From Planctomycetota bacterium (GTDB lineage: Bacteria; Planctomycetota; MHYJ01; JACPTZ01): a stretch of 64,000 nt of DNA. The first letter of the stretch is position 1, and each line of letters starts with the position of its first letter. Location: assembly GCA_016192525.1 (NCBI GenBank), contig JACPTZ010000073.1, forward strand, positions 19,043-83,042, given 5' to 3'. This document shows positions 33,955-43,330 of the stretch, one piece after another. The position numbers and the translations under genes were made by a program. The notes below the pieces were generated by a model, which saw only the letters and a list, made by a program, of their open reading frames with translations, was not told the DNA's origin and did not search any database.

Positions 33955-36306
33955 ATGGCGACATCAACCTGGACGGTACAGCAGATCGTCGAGAAGGAAT
34001 ACGGCCGACTTGGCGTCCCCCACTTCCAGCGCGGCCTCGTGTGGAACAAGGACTCGGTCGCCAGGCTTCTGGAGTCGCTCTACTACGACACGCCTTGCGG
34101 GACCCTGATCCTCTGGAAGCCGTTGAGGATCGAAGATGAGGGGATTCCCCTCCCTGGGTCCCGGAAGATCGAGTACCTGATCATCGACGGACAGCAGCGC
34201 ATCCGGAGTCTGCACGACGCGATTTCCGGTCTGTCCACCGAGACTCCAGACGCCGACCCCGGCGAGGGTTCGGGGGGAGAGGCGGACGCGGAGGTCGGTC
34301 GAGTGTGGTGTTTGAACCTGACGCGGATTCCAGAGTTGTCTGACCTCCTGAAGGACGATCTCCTCGACTTCCCCTTCTTCATGAAGGTCCGCGATCCCCG
34401 TACAGAGGTGCGCGATCCGCGCCGAGCGGGACCCGCCCGCTTTCGGTTCAACCTCGTTCCGCTCTCAGAGTTCTTCGGTAGCGACGGCCACCGCGATCTC
34501 GGCCCGCTCATCAAGCCCAGCGGTCCCGTGGATGTTGTCCTCCGGAGGATCCGCGAAATCGGCTTGGAGCGGCGGGTGCAGGCTATCAGGGAGCGTACGT
34601 TTCCCATCCTCATCAAGAATGAGGAACGCGGCGGGGAGAACGGACTGGTCGATCTCGTGCAGATGTACAACCGCATCAATAGCAGCGGTGTCCGCGTGGA
34701 GGCCGAAGAGCGGGCGTATGCGACTCTGGTCGCCATCCGCCGAGACGTTGTCGATGGATGGATGCGGGGCCTCTTTCGGAAGATCCACGACGAGGGCGTG
34801 CCCAGGGAGGGGACGCGGTTGGAACGCGACGACGTGCTCCGACGGACCAAGGAGAAGAACTTCGGGTTCAAGTTCTTCGTTCGCACGTTAGTTCAGACGT
34901 GCAACTACTACCTGCAGCAGGGTCTCGGCACCAGCGCTTTGTCGTTCGATGCCCTGAACAAGCCGTCCACGCTTCGAAATCTCAGAGGCAAGGAGAATGC
35001 CGAGCGCTTCGGCCATATCCTGAAGGACTCGGAACGGCTGATCACCTACATCAGCGAGGTGGTGCGGGATGACCTCAAGTGCGACAGTTTCGCCTTTCTA
35101 CCGGACACGTCCTCGTTTGCGCCGACGTTCCAGCTCTTGCTGAAGTACCCGCTGTTGGCCGAGCGCGGGGAGTATCGCCCGCTCGTCAGGCTCTTCGTCC
35201 TGAAGGCACTCCTGGCGAACCTGAACCAGCGCGACCTGCTCAAGCTGGTCGACAAGGTGCGCCGGACCAACGAGGTGAATGAGTGTGCCGGGATCATCAA
35301 GGACGTGGCGATACCTCCCCTCTCGAAGGTACTGGCGGGCGCAAACTCTCTCCAGAACCGATACGTGCTTCTCCTCTACTGGCTCCTGCGGCAGCGCGGG
35401 GCCCGGGACTTCGACTATCGAAACCTGCCGAAGGGGACGCCTCCCGGCCTCAAGCGCCACACAGAGGGCACCCGCGGGGTCCCGGTCGAGGCAGGGTTTT
35501 CGCCGGAGAAGCAACATGTTGTCCCGTATCATCACCTCGAAGAGATCTACGGGTTGAAAGACGGATCGCGCCAGAGCACGCATCCCGCCAACAATATCGG
35601 GAACCTCACCTACATCTCGCACGATGAGAACGAGTGCTTCGAGGGTGGATTGGGCCATCGTCCGATCCGCTGGGAGCATGATGACCTCTCGAATCTCCGC
35701 AGTCACTTCCTGGTCGGAGATCGTGAGGAGATGCGCCAGGCAAGGACGTGGGAGCTGTACGGCGCGGTTCTGGACCCGCAGGGACGGGATCGAAAGGCAA
35801 AGTTCGAGGAGTTCTGCCGACTTCGCGCCGGGTTCATCGCCAATCGTTTCGGGGTATGGTTGCGGGAGCTGGAGGCTGCCGTTCCCGCACTCGGTAGGAT
35901 GGAGCCCTCCCCACCCCCGTTCGCCCCGACGATTCAGGTTCAGGATCGGGTTCGCGCCTTCGATCTGGACAATGACTTGGAGGACGAGATCCTGGCTCTC
36001 CTCCAGATGGGGCCTAGGATCAGCAAGCGCAAGGACTTCCCTCTCTGCTTGGGGTTCTTCCAGCCCATGAAGACTGGAAAGCGGCAGGTCGTGCAGATTC
36101 GACTGCGTCCGGAGGACGCGATCATCAAGTTCAACGACCTCAGTGCGGAGGTGGCGCAGACCGCCCTCAAGGCGGTCGGACCAGATCGAACGCGTGACCA
36201 GGACAAGGTCTTGCTGCCGGTGAGGGGCCCCGAGAGTCGCCTGACCCTCGCCGTGCTGAAGGCGATCAGCCTGTATCTTGGCCCAAGGAGGTCGGGTGTG
36301 ACGTAG
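33955..36306 (+). CDS. GmrSD-like DUF262/DUF1524 protein
   Basis: A 783-residue protein resembling the fused GmrS-GmrD type IV restriction enzymes that cut modified phage DNA. N-terminal DUF262: VPHFQRGLVWNKDSVARLLE and IEYLIIDGQQRIRSLH (the NTP-binding/DGQQR motif). Its middle is helical. A DUF1524 HNH-type region near 515-590 has KQHVVPYHHLEEIYG and NNIGNLTYISHDENE. The last 150 residues (RKAKFEEFCRLRAGFI, then FAPTIQVQDRVRAFDLDNDL...) are an extra domain I do not recognise. The start at 33955 has GGAGGT 4 nt upstream. A different but related role (DNA nickase such as SspE or BrxU-like) is possible. Confidence 0.82.
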   Translation: MATSTWTVQQIVEKEYGRLGVPHFQRGLVWNKDSVARLLESLYYDTPCGTLILWKPLRIEDEGIPLPGSRKIEYLIIDGQQRIRSLHDAISGLSTETPDADPGEGSGGEADAEVGRVWCLNLTRIPELSDLLKDDLLDFPFFMKVRDPRTEVRDPRRAGPARFRFNLVPLSEFFGSDGHRDLGPLIKPSGPVDVVLRRIREIGLERRVQAIRERTFPILIKNEERGGENGLVDLVQMYNRINSSGVRVEAEERAYATLVAIRRDVVDGWMRGLFRKIHDEGVPREGTRLERDDVLRRTKEKNFGFKFFVRTLVQTCNYYLQQGLGTSALSFDALNKPSTLRNLRGKENAERFGHILKDSERLITYISEVVRDDLKCDSFAFLPDTSSFAPTFQLLLKYPLLAERGEYRPLVRLFVLKALLANLNQRDLLKLVDKVRRTNEVNECAGIIKDVAIPPLSKVLAGANSLQNRYVLLLYWLLRQRGARDFDYRNLPKGTPPGLKRHTEGTRGVPVEAGFSPEKQHVVPYHHLEEIYGLKDGSRQSTHPANNIGNLTYISHDENECFEGGLGHRPIRWEHDDLSNLRSHFLVGDREEMRQARTWELYGAVLDPQGRDRKAKFEEFCRLRAGFIANRFGVWLRELEAAVPALGRMEPSPPPFAPTIQVQDRVRAFDLDNDLEDEILALLQMGPRISKRKDFPLCLGFFQPMKTGKRQVVQIRLRPEDAIIKFNDLSAEVAQTALKAVGPDRTRDQDKVLLPVRGPESRLTLAVLKAISLYLGPRRSGVT

Positions 36307-36455
36307 GCCGACACGGGAGGCCGCGCTTCCGAAGAGACGTTTCGAGCCGGCAGCCGGACCCGAATGGGCCGGCGAGTACCCGTACGCGTGTGGCGAGGTG
36401 GGGCGTCACAGACGAGGTTCGCTGGTCCGGGTGCTCCGCCCGCCGGAGGTCCTCC

Positions 36456-37427
36456 GTGGAAGATCGGTCGATCGCAAAGTCACCTGATCGGACCTTGAGG
36501 CGAGGCAATCACGCCGACGCCCTGCAGGCCGCGGAACTCTTCGCGGACTGGTTCGCGGCCCTGTCCGAGGCCACGAGGCGCAACTACGCCCAGGACTTGG
36601 GCGCCTTCGCGGCCCACCTCGGCGTCCATGATCGGCGGCAGGCCGCGGTGGCCCTCTGCACCGCCACTCCACTCGACGCGCGAAGCCTCGTGCTCCGGTT
36701 CAAGACGGCGAGGCGCGACGCCGGCGAGGCGCCCGGCACCATCAACCGGCGGCTCTCGGCACTCCGATCGCTGTACCGGCACGTCACGGGCGTCCCGCTC
36801 GTCATCCCATCGATCAAGGCGGTCCCACGGAGGCGTGTGCATCGTGGCCCCGGCTCCCTCGTCGCATCGCTCTTGGCCACTGCTGCGACCGCACATGGGA
36901 TCAAGGCACTCCGTGACGTCGCGCTGGTGGCAACGCTCCACGACAGCGGGCTCCGTCGCGCCGAAGCAGCGTCTCTGCGCGTGCGCGACCTCGATCTTGA
37001 AGCACGAGTCGCCCACGTCATCGCGAAGGGGCGCATGGGCGAGCGCGAGGCCGTGGACCTCTCCGCGCCAGCGGTCGACGCCCTCAAGGCCTACCTGACC
37101 GCTCGTGGCGCATTGCTCCCCGACTCCCCCGTCTTCTCCTCGTGTGACAGGGCTCGAAAGGGCAACGGGGCGCTGACGGCGGACGGGATTCACTCGATTC
37201 TCTCAGCGCTCTCCGAGAGGGCCGGGTTCACCCAGCGCATCGCTCCGCACGATCTGCGGCGCTGCGGGGCACGCTCCCTGGCAAAGGCGGGCGCCGACGC
37301 CGAGACGCTTCGCCGATGGGGTCGGTGGGCCGACTACCGCACGCCAGCCCGCTACGTCGGCGAGGTGGCCGAGAAGGGGCGCGAGGCCGTCGATCTCCTG
37401 GCGCGGCTGCGGCAAGCGGCAGGGTAG
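36456..37427 (+). CDS. Tyrosine recombinase (XerC/D-like integrase)
   Basis: A 323-residue site-specific recombinase. The N-terminal SAM-like core-binding domain has LSEATRRNYAQDLGAFAAHL and GTINRRLSALRSLYRHVTG. The catalytic domain has DSGLRRAEAASLRVRDLD (Arg I), AKGRMGER (Lys), HDLRRCGARS (H-x-x-R) and YRTPARYV (nucleophile Tyr). The usual second His/Trp site is Trp (RRWGRWADY). Start: the GTG at 36456 (VEDRSIAKSP); the longer frame upstream is low-complexity. Coming after the DUF262 gene, it may mark a nested mobile element within the island or act on another site. Confidence 0.85.
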   Translation: MEDRSIAKSPDRTLRRGNHADALQAAELFADWFAALSEATRRNYAQDLGAFAAHLGVHDRRQAAVALCTATPLDARSLVLRFKTARRDAGEAPGTINRRLSALRSLYRHVTGVPLVIPSIKAVPRRRVHRGPGSLVASLLATAATAHGIKALRDVALVATLHDSGLRRAEAASLRVRDLDLEARVAHVIAKGRMGEREAVDLSAPAVDALKAYLTARGALLPDSPVFSSCDRARKGNGALTADGIHSILSALSERAGFTQRIAPHDLRRCGARSLAKAGADAETLRRWGRWADYRTPARYVGEVAEKGREAVDLLARLRQAAG

Positions 37428-37436
37428 GGATTGCTC

Positions 37437-37670
37437 GTGGGCTTCGTGGTCTACATCAACTGGACGGTCCGACGCGGAAGAGTCCATCGTGATGACTGCA
37501 CGCACTACCGAAGTCGGAAGACCGAGGAGCAGGTCTCGGGCAGGAGCGACGAGTGGATGGATAGCCCACCCTTCGACTCGCGAGACGAGGCCTTCGCCGC
37601 CCTGGAGCAGGCGATGAGGGTTCAGAACCTCGGGCACGACCACGGTCCTTGCGGGAACTGCAGACCCTGA
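37437..37670 (+). CDS. Small Cys/His-rich protein
   Basis: A 77-residue protein starting at GTG (37437; a TTG two codons earlier is possible). It has VHRDDCTHY and HDHGPCGNC, giving a Cys/His set that could bind a metal ion, and a helical middle (FDSRDEAFAALEQAMRV). It begins 9 nt after the recombinase stop, so the two may be co-transcribed. I do not recognise the family. Confidence 0.5.
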   Translation: MGFVVYINWTVRRGRVHRDDCTHYRSRKTEEQVSGRSDEWMDSPPFDSRDEAFAALEQAMRVQNLGHDHGPCGNCRP

Positions 37671-37960
37671 CCTTGTTCCCGAATACCGCCATTATCGGGA
37701 ACATAATCACCCCGTTTCTGAGCCTCCCCCCCCCCTCCGCTCACTCTGGCTGATCGACCCTCAAACTCCGGTCTGGCGCGCCTTGCGCCAAGGCACGGCC
37801 CTGGCGCGATACCTGCCGCAGGGCTACACCCCGGCGGAGACGCGGCACGCGACCCCCTCGGGAACGCTCACTCGAATGCGCGGAGACAAATGTTGGCACG
37901 AAGACCTCTGCCAGTCTATCCTGAGCATGTTCGGTGTGAGGATAGGGGCGGAGACTCAAT
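37671..37960 (+). other. Interval before the duplicated small gene
   Basis: About 290 bp without a supported gene. It holds a short dyad (TTCCCGAATACCGCCATTATCGGGAA, mirror halves TTCCCGA / TCGGGAA, about 37,676-37,701) and a run of nine C residues at about 37,728, similar to the C-run after the cyclase gene (about 41,345). Confidence 0.45.
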
Positions 37961-38140
37961 ATGGCTCTGCAGCAAGTCACGCTGGACGTTCCGCGGCAGG
38001 TCGAGGCGAAGTCCGGGCGTCCCATCCTCGTTGAACCCGAACCATCCCTCCCGCTCCTGGCGACCGTCAGGATCGCACGCGGTGATTCGCCGACCCACGT
38101 CGTGCGGCACAATCCCTCGGCGGAGCGTGCCCCCGGTTGA
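37961..38140 (+). CDS. Small 59-aa protein, copy 1 of a duplicated gene
   Basis: A short protein (MALQQVTLDVPRQVEAKSG..., then RPILVEPEPSLPLLATVRI) whose second copy lies broken at 41492-41896 on the other side of the cyclase gene. The conservation of both halves between the copies shows that the frame is real. It ends 10 nt before the cyclase start. It has no known motif; its small size next to a cyclase/ATPase regulator could suggest a modulator, but that is only positional. Confidence 0.6.
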   Translation: MALQQVTLDVPRQVEAKSGRPILVEPEPSLPLLATVRIARGDSPTHVVRHNPSAERAPG

Positions 38141-38150
38141 AGGATCTTCC

Positions 38151-41100
38151 ATGCCCCCTGCTCCATTGCCATCGGAACGTCGCACCGTCACGGTTCTCTT
38201 CTCCGACCTCCAGGGATTCACCTCACTTTCCGAAGGGAGTGATCCCGAGGAAGTTCGCGAGTTGATCGAAGCCCTCTTCACTCGCCTGCGCGCTGCCATC
38301 GAGGCCCAAGGGGGCACGGTCGACAAGTTCATCGGAGACGCGGTAATGGCGGTTTTCGGCGGTGAACAGGCGCACGAGGACGACGCGCTCAGGGCCGTTC
38401 GAGCCGGCTTGGTAATGCAATCGGAAATCGCTTCCTTCAACCAGGAGAAGAGCCTGTCGCTTGAACTCCGGATCGGGATCAACTCGGGTGAAGTGGTCTA
38501 CGGCGCTATCGCGGGGGAGAAGGCGACCGTGATGGGTGATGCCGTCAACGTGGCGCAAAGACTCGAAGCGGCATGCCGGCCTGGTGGGATCCTGATCTCC
38601 GCCGCTGTCGAGCGCGCGACGAGAGGTTCCGTTCGAACCACGAGGTTGGACGAGATCACGTTGAAGGGCCGGCAAGAGCGTGTCCAGCCCTACGAAGCGA
38701 CGGGGCTGCTGGTGACCGATCGTCGCTACCGCAGGGCGGGAGCCGAAGCGCGACCGATGATCGGGCGAGAACGGGAACTCTCGCGGCTTCGGGCGCTCTT
38801 TGAGGCGCGGAAGCCGGCGTTTGTCCTGATCGAAGGGGAGGCAGGGATCGGGAAGAGCCGCCTGATCTGGGAGTTCCATCAGTATCTGACGGGTGTCGAA
38901 GACGGTGTCTCGTGGAATCTAGGGCATTGCCGGGAGATGGGACCGCTGCCGATGGACCCTTGGGCGGAGATGCTGCGGAAGCGGGCGCGCAGGACCTGGC
39001 CGTGAATCCGTCCATCGACGGAACAGAAAACGCGCAGGTCGTAGAACGGGAGAACCTGGCGCACCTGATGACGCTGTCGGTCGGCCTCGATGTGCCTGAT
39101 GCCCGGGTGAAATCCATCCCCCCGGAGCGGCTGGGGATGGAGACTCGCCATGCCTGGGAGCGATGGCTGCGGGCTCTGACGGAGAAGCAACCCTTGGTGC
39201 TGGTGGTGGAAGACCTGCATTGGGCGCATCCGGGGCAGATTGAGTTTCTCGAACACCTGGCTTCGAAGATCGAGGGATGGGAAGCGGGCAAGGGCCGGGT
39301 GCTGTTCTTGGCCGTGACTCGGCCGGAGGGAAAGACGCTGACGGGGTTCGAGCGAATGCGGCTGGAGCCGCTGGGCTCCGAGGACTGCGGTCGGATAGCG
39401 GAGTTGGCGTTGCGGATGCCAGCGGCCGGGTCGTTGCTGAAGTTCCTCACAGACGAGTCTGGAGGGAACCCGTACTACGTAGAGGAACTGTCTCGATACC
39501 TGGTTGAGAAGAACCTGGTGGAGGTGCGCCCTTCCGAAGGCGGGGGAGTAGTCGTCAAGGCCCACCTGAAGCCCACGTCGGAAGTGCTGAAGGTTCCGGA
39601 TACTCTGAACGGCCTCCTCGTGGGCCGCATTGATGGACTCGGGCGCGAGGAAAAGGAAGCGGTGAAGGGGGCGAGCGTGGTGGGCTCGATGTTCTGGCTG
39701 GGCGTGCTGGAGGCAGCGTTGAATCGGTCCGCGGATCGGGATGTGAAGGAACTCGAAGGGCGGGAGATGGTCAGGAAGCGAGTCGAGTCCGAACTGCCCG
39801 GCGAGGTGGAGTATGCGTTCCGGCACGCGCTTCTTCGCGATGCGGCATACTCGCTACTGACAAAGAGGGACCGGATGCGACTGCATGGGACGCTCGGGAA
39901 GGTCCTGGAAGCCAAGGGGACGACACGGGCGAAGGCGCTTGCGGCGGCGCACTGGAAGGAGGCGGGCGAGGCGGCGAGAGCGCACGGGCTCTACCGCGAA
40001 GCGGCGGGGGAGGCGCTGGAGCGGTCTGCGTTCGAGGAGGCGTTGGAGTACGCGACGCAAGGAGGGTCGGCGCTCCTGCGGGCGATTGCGCTGGCTCGCT
40101 TGGCGCGAAATGGCGAGGCCTTGGAAGCGGTCGAGGAGGTGCGCGGAGCGGCTGAGGCGAGCCCGGAGGAAAAGGGCCGGGCGCTGCTGGTGGCAGCCGG
40201 GGTGCATGAGAAGCGGGGAGAGATTGAACTGAGCCTCGGGGCGGCGGATGAGGTCTTGGGGACGGAGGGGATGCTGCCGCTTAGGGCGGAGGGGCTGCGC
40301 GCGAGGGGGGTGGCATTGTACTGCCTCGGAAGGTATAACGAGGCGCTGGTGGCGGTTACGGAAGCGTTGCAGACTTTGCGTGAAGCCGCGGAAGCGACGT
40401 GTCCCACGCGAGCCGTTCGAAATAGGCTCGCGTTGGGGCTCAACAGCATGGGGAATGTGCACTACGTTCGAGGTGAATATGGGGAGGCGAGGAGGAGATA
40501 TGAAGAGTCCTTGGCGATCCGACGGGAGCTCGGGGATCGGCACGGGATCGCAGGGAGCCTGAACAGCATGGGGAATGTGCACTACGCTCGGGGTGAGTAT
40601 GGGGAGGCAAGAAGCAGGTATGAAGAGTCTCTGGCGATCCAGCGCGAGATCGGCGATCGGCACGGGATCGCGGGAAGCCTGAACAACATCGGGGCTGTGC
40701 ATCAAGCCCGAGGCGAGCACGCGGAGGCGATGAAGGCAAACAAGGAGTCTCTGGCGATCAATCGGGACATCGGGCATCGATCCGGGATCGCGACGAATCT
40801 CGATCAAATCGGGGCTGTGCATCAATCTCTGGGCGAGCACACGGCAGCGATGAGGACGCAGGAGGAGTCTTTGGCGATCAAACGCGAGATCGGAGATCGA
40901 TCCGGGATCGCGGGGAGCCTGGGCAACATCGGGATCTTGCGTTTCGATCGGGGTGAGTACGCGGAGGCGATGAAGGCGCACGAGGAGTCGCTGGCGTTGG
41001 TGCGGGAGATCGGGGATCGGCACGGAATTTCGGTGATCCTGAACAACATCGGGGCAGTGCATCAGGCCCGAGGCGAGTACGCGGGGGCGATGAAGGCACA

Positions 41101-41317
41101 CAAGGAGTCGCTGATGGTGGCACGGGAGATTGGGGCGCGCGCCATGGAGGCGCGGGCACTCATGGGCCTTGGCGAGGCGGAGGCCGCGCTTGGGGAGCCG
41201 GCAGAGGGGCTCGCGCACATGCAGCAGGGCGCGGCGCTATTCGGGTGTATGGGCATGAACAAGGAAGCCGATCAGGCACGAGCGAAGATCGCCGATCTGG
41301 CACGCGTTCAGAAGTAG
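38151..41317 (+). pseudogene. Adenylate cyclase-ATPase-TPR regulator with a frameshift
   Basis: Two frames make one protein of about 1055 residues. Frame A (38151-39005) holds a class III nucleotide cyclase domain (TVLFSDLQGFTSLSEGSD with the metal Asp, VDKFIGDAVMAVFGG, RIGINSGEVVYG, MGDAVNVAQRLE) and the Walker A of an AAA_16/STAND ATPase (EGEAGIGKSRLIWEF). Near 38,975 the frame shifts by -1 and frame B continues with the ATPase Walker B (VLVVEDLHWAHPGQ), DESGGNPYYVEELSRYL and a TPR domain of repeated 40-residue units. The shift lies in a GCGGGCGCGC stretch, so an assembly error is possible; otherwise the gene is inactive as one polypeptide. Confidence 0.85.
40439..41158 (+). repeat. Six tandem 120-bp coding repeats (TPR)
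   Basis: Six consecutive 120-bp units begin at 40439, 40559, 40679, 40799, 40919 and 41039. Each codes for 40 residues of the pattern L-N-x-I/M-G-x-V-H-x-x-R-G-E-Y-x-E-A-x-x-x-x-E-E-S-L, a TPR_12-type unit. Units 1 and 2 are nearly identical, pointing to recent expansion. They are part of the cyclase gene. Confidence 0.85.
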
Positions 41318-41491
41318 CATCTCCCTGATCGGGGGCACGGTCACCCCCCCCCTCCCTCGCCCACGAACACACCTGATCGACCCGCCACTCCCCACCCCTG
41401 GCGCCGAGCACGCAGAGGAAATGCCGGCGGGAAGACCCTCGCCAATCTGTTATGGTCGTGTCCGCGACACAGTTGAAAGCGAAGACTCGGA

Positions 41492-41896
41492 ATGGCTCCA
41501 TCGCCCGGCACGCTGGAGGCCCTGCGGCAGGTCGAAGAGAAATCTGGCGCTACACGGTTTCGTGTGGGTGTCTCAGATGCACATTTTCTGGCAACCTCCT
41601 ATGTTTTCGGCAGTTGTGTGGCGCATCCGGCCAACGCTTCTTCTCCATGCCCCTTGGGCTGTTGTCGGAGACCGTCGTATGGCAATGCCCCGGATGCCGC
41701 AAAGTAGGCCGATCCAGAGGCACCCCTCCACAAGACCCTCTGGAGCGCCGCCTCTCGACCCACACGAAACCGTGAAGACCCTGAAATCTTGGCGACCGAT
41801 CCTCGTGAAGCCCGAGCCCTCCCTCCCCCTGCAGACGTCCGGAAGAACCGCACGAGATGATTCGCTGGCCCACGTCGTGCGATACAACCCCGCTGA
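41492..41896 (+). pseudogene. Second copy of the 59-aa gene, split by a MITE
   Basis: Codes for MAPSPGTLEALRQVEEKSG before the insertion and RPILVKPEPSLPLQTSG...HVVRYNP after it, matching copy 1 at 37961 in both halves. The insertion of about 233 bp (41550-41782) separates them, so this copy is inactive. Its 3' end abuts the convergent diadenylate-cyclase-like gene. Confidence 0.7.
41553..41774. mobile_element. MITE-like insertion with 17-bp terminal inverted repeats
   Basis: Perfect inverted repeats CACGGTTTCGTGTGGGT (41553-41569) and its complement (41758-41774) bound 222 bp with no gene. Just outside are direct repeats GAAATCTGGCG (41539-41549) and GAAATCTTGGCG (41783-41794), a likely target-site duplication. 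A second element with nearly the same ends lies at 48858-49206. Confidence 0.75.
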
Positions 41897-43303
41897 CTAC
41901 ACACGGAAGACCTCCTTGCCCCCCGCGAAGAGCGTGATGTCGCCGTCTGAGCTCACCTTCAGTGCGAGACCGTAATGAGAAGCCCCGGTTGCGGCTTTCG
42001 TTCTACTACCCTCGGCAGAGTCGATTCTTCCCTTGCGCCTCGGATTGAGAACCGCCCCGTATGCCATGATGTAGCCCGTATTCTCAACGACGACCGCGCC
42101 ATCGAGAGCGGAGATTTCGACCAGGATGTCTCTGGACATTGTCTGGATGGGCCGAGTCTTGAAGGCCGCGTCAAACGCCCGGTTTGTGGGAGAGCGCAAC
42201 GATCCCTGCACGAGATCCGACTTGCGGGCGATGCTGTCGACGTTGCTGCGCTTCCGGACGAGCACGAACAACGCTCCCGATCTTCGGAAAGACACATCCA
42301 GTGCGGCACGATAGAGCGTGTCCGCGATTCGTGATGTAGTCCTGATCGGAACTCGCTGTGACCGGGCTCGGTTGCGCATCATGTGGACGAGGTGGCCGTG
42401 GTTCCAGTATTGCCATCTTCCGAATCGATAGGTGAACCGCAGCGACCCCGCGTCGAGGACGAGAATGTCGCCGTGTCGCGTCAGGCAGATGCCAAGCCGA
42501 CTGCCCTGAGAGTGTCTCGCAATGTCGCTTGCCCACTCTGGACAGAAGGCCCTGTGTGCCGGAGTAGCCTTCCCCGACAGGGTCTGCAGGGAACGAAGTG
42601 CACCCTTTCCCGAGACGAGGTAGGCCGTGTGATACCCGTCAGACATGGCCCGAAATCTCTTGTGCTTCAGAAAATCAGCAGGGAACAGGGCGTCGTCCGG
42701 TGCCGCTCCCACGTCTTGCCTGTCGACAATGCAGGCAAAGGACAGGGCCTTGTTCTCGTAGCTTTGTTCGGCAAGGGAACGTGTCTGGCGAAAGAGGCTC
42801 GCAAGGTCGATGCCGAGCCTGTGGTGTTTCTTGAGGTGCGCCGCGACAACGAGTTCGTCGAATACCTCCCGCAGTGATTCCCGCACATCATCACCAGCGG
42901 GGAGACTGTTCATCATTGTGCTGACTTGCTCCACGATGCACACGCACACGTCTCGCTCACGCTGGTCGAGTGTGCGGCTCACGGCCCCAACACCACTCTG
43001 GGCTCGTTGGCGTCGAATCCGACATTGGATACCCGCCTGGACGTTCGGGAAAGTGAGACCGATCGATATCCTCAATTCCCGACGGTCTTGGTCTGCCCAC
43101 CGCACGCTTTTCGTTGCCTTCGACACGTTCCTCCAGTCGAACGTCTCTGCGTGAGGGAGCAGCCGCGTGAATGCGGCGAGCGCGTGCTCAAGGAACGAGA
43201 CACCTGAAGTGCCGAGACTCTTGGCAAAGCGCGAGTTTCGACGCACCCGGTAGTTCATTCGCCTCTCCGACTCCTGTCCGTCAGTCTTGCCCAGCTTCGC
43301 CAT
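41897..43303 (-). CDS. Diadenylate cyclase (DisA_N/DAC)-like protein
   Basis: A 468-residue protein whose C-terminal part resembles the DAC domain that makes c-di-AMP: LYRAALDVSFRRSGALFVLV, SALDGAVVVENTGYIMAYGAVL (the DGA motif) and GSRTKAATGASHYGLALKVS at the place of the GTRHRAA motif. The central stretch GDILVLDAGSLRFTYRFGRW followed by the DAC segment fits the DAC-associated sensor domains. The catalytic RHR reads RTK, so activity is uncertain; a nucleotide-binding rather than synthesising role is possible. The start at 43303 (MAKLGKTDG) lacks a clear ribosome site, and a GTG two codons earlier is an option. It lies 27 nt downstream of brxL on the same strand. Confidence 0.7.
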   Translation of the reverse strand: MAKLGKTDGQESERRMNYRVRRNSRFAKSLGTSGVSFLEHALAAFTRLLPHAETFDWRNVSKATKSVRWADQDRRELRISIGLTFPNVQAGIQCRIRRQRAQSGVGAVSRTLDQRERDVCVCIVEQVSTMMNSLPAGDDVRESLREVFDELVVAAHLKKHHRLGIDLASLFRQTRSLAEQSYENKALSFACIVDRQDVGAAPDDALFPADFLKHKRFRAMSDGYHTAYLVSGKGALRSLQTLSGKATPAHRAFCPEWASDIARHSQGSRLGICLTRHGDILVLDAGSLRFTYRFGRWQYWNHGHLVHMMRNRARSQRVPIRTTSRIADTLYRAALDVSFRRSGALFVLVRKRSNVDSIARKSDLVQGSLRSPTNRAFDAAFKTRPIQTMSRDILVEISALDGAVVVENTGYIMAYGAVLNPRRKGRIDSAEGSRTKAATGASHYGLALKVSSDGDITLFAGGKEVFRV

Positions 43304-43330
43304 GTACACCGAGCAGTGAGGTCATCTGCG

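Noticed and set aside
40439..41158. Regular 120-bp repeats as a CRISPR or satellite array
   Set aside because: No spacers; the units are in frame and code for TPR motifs.
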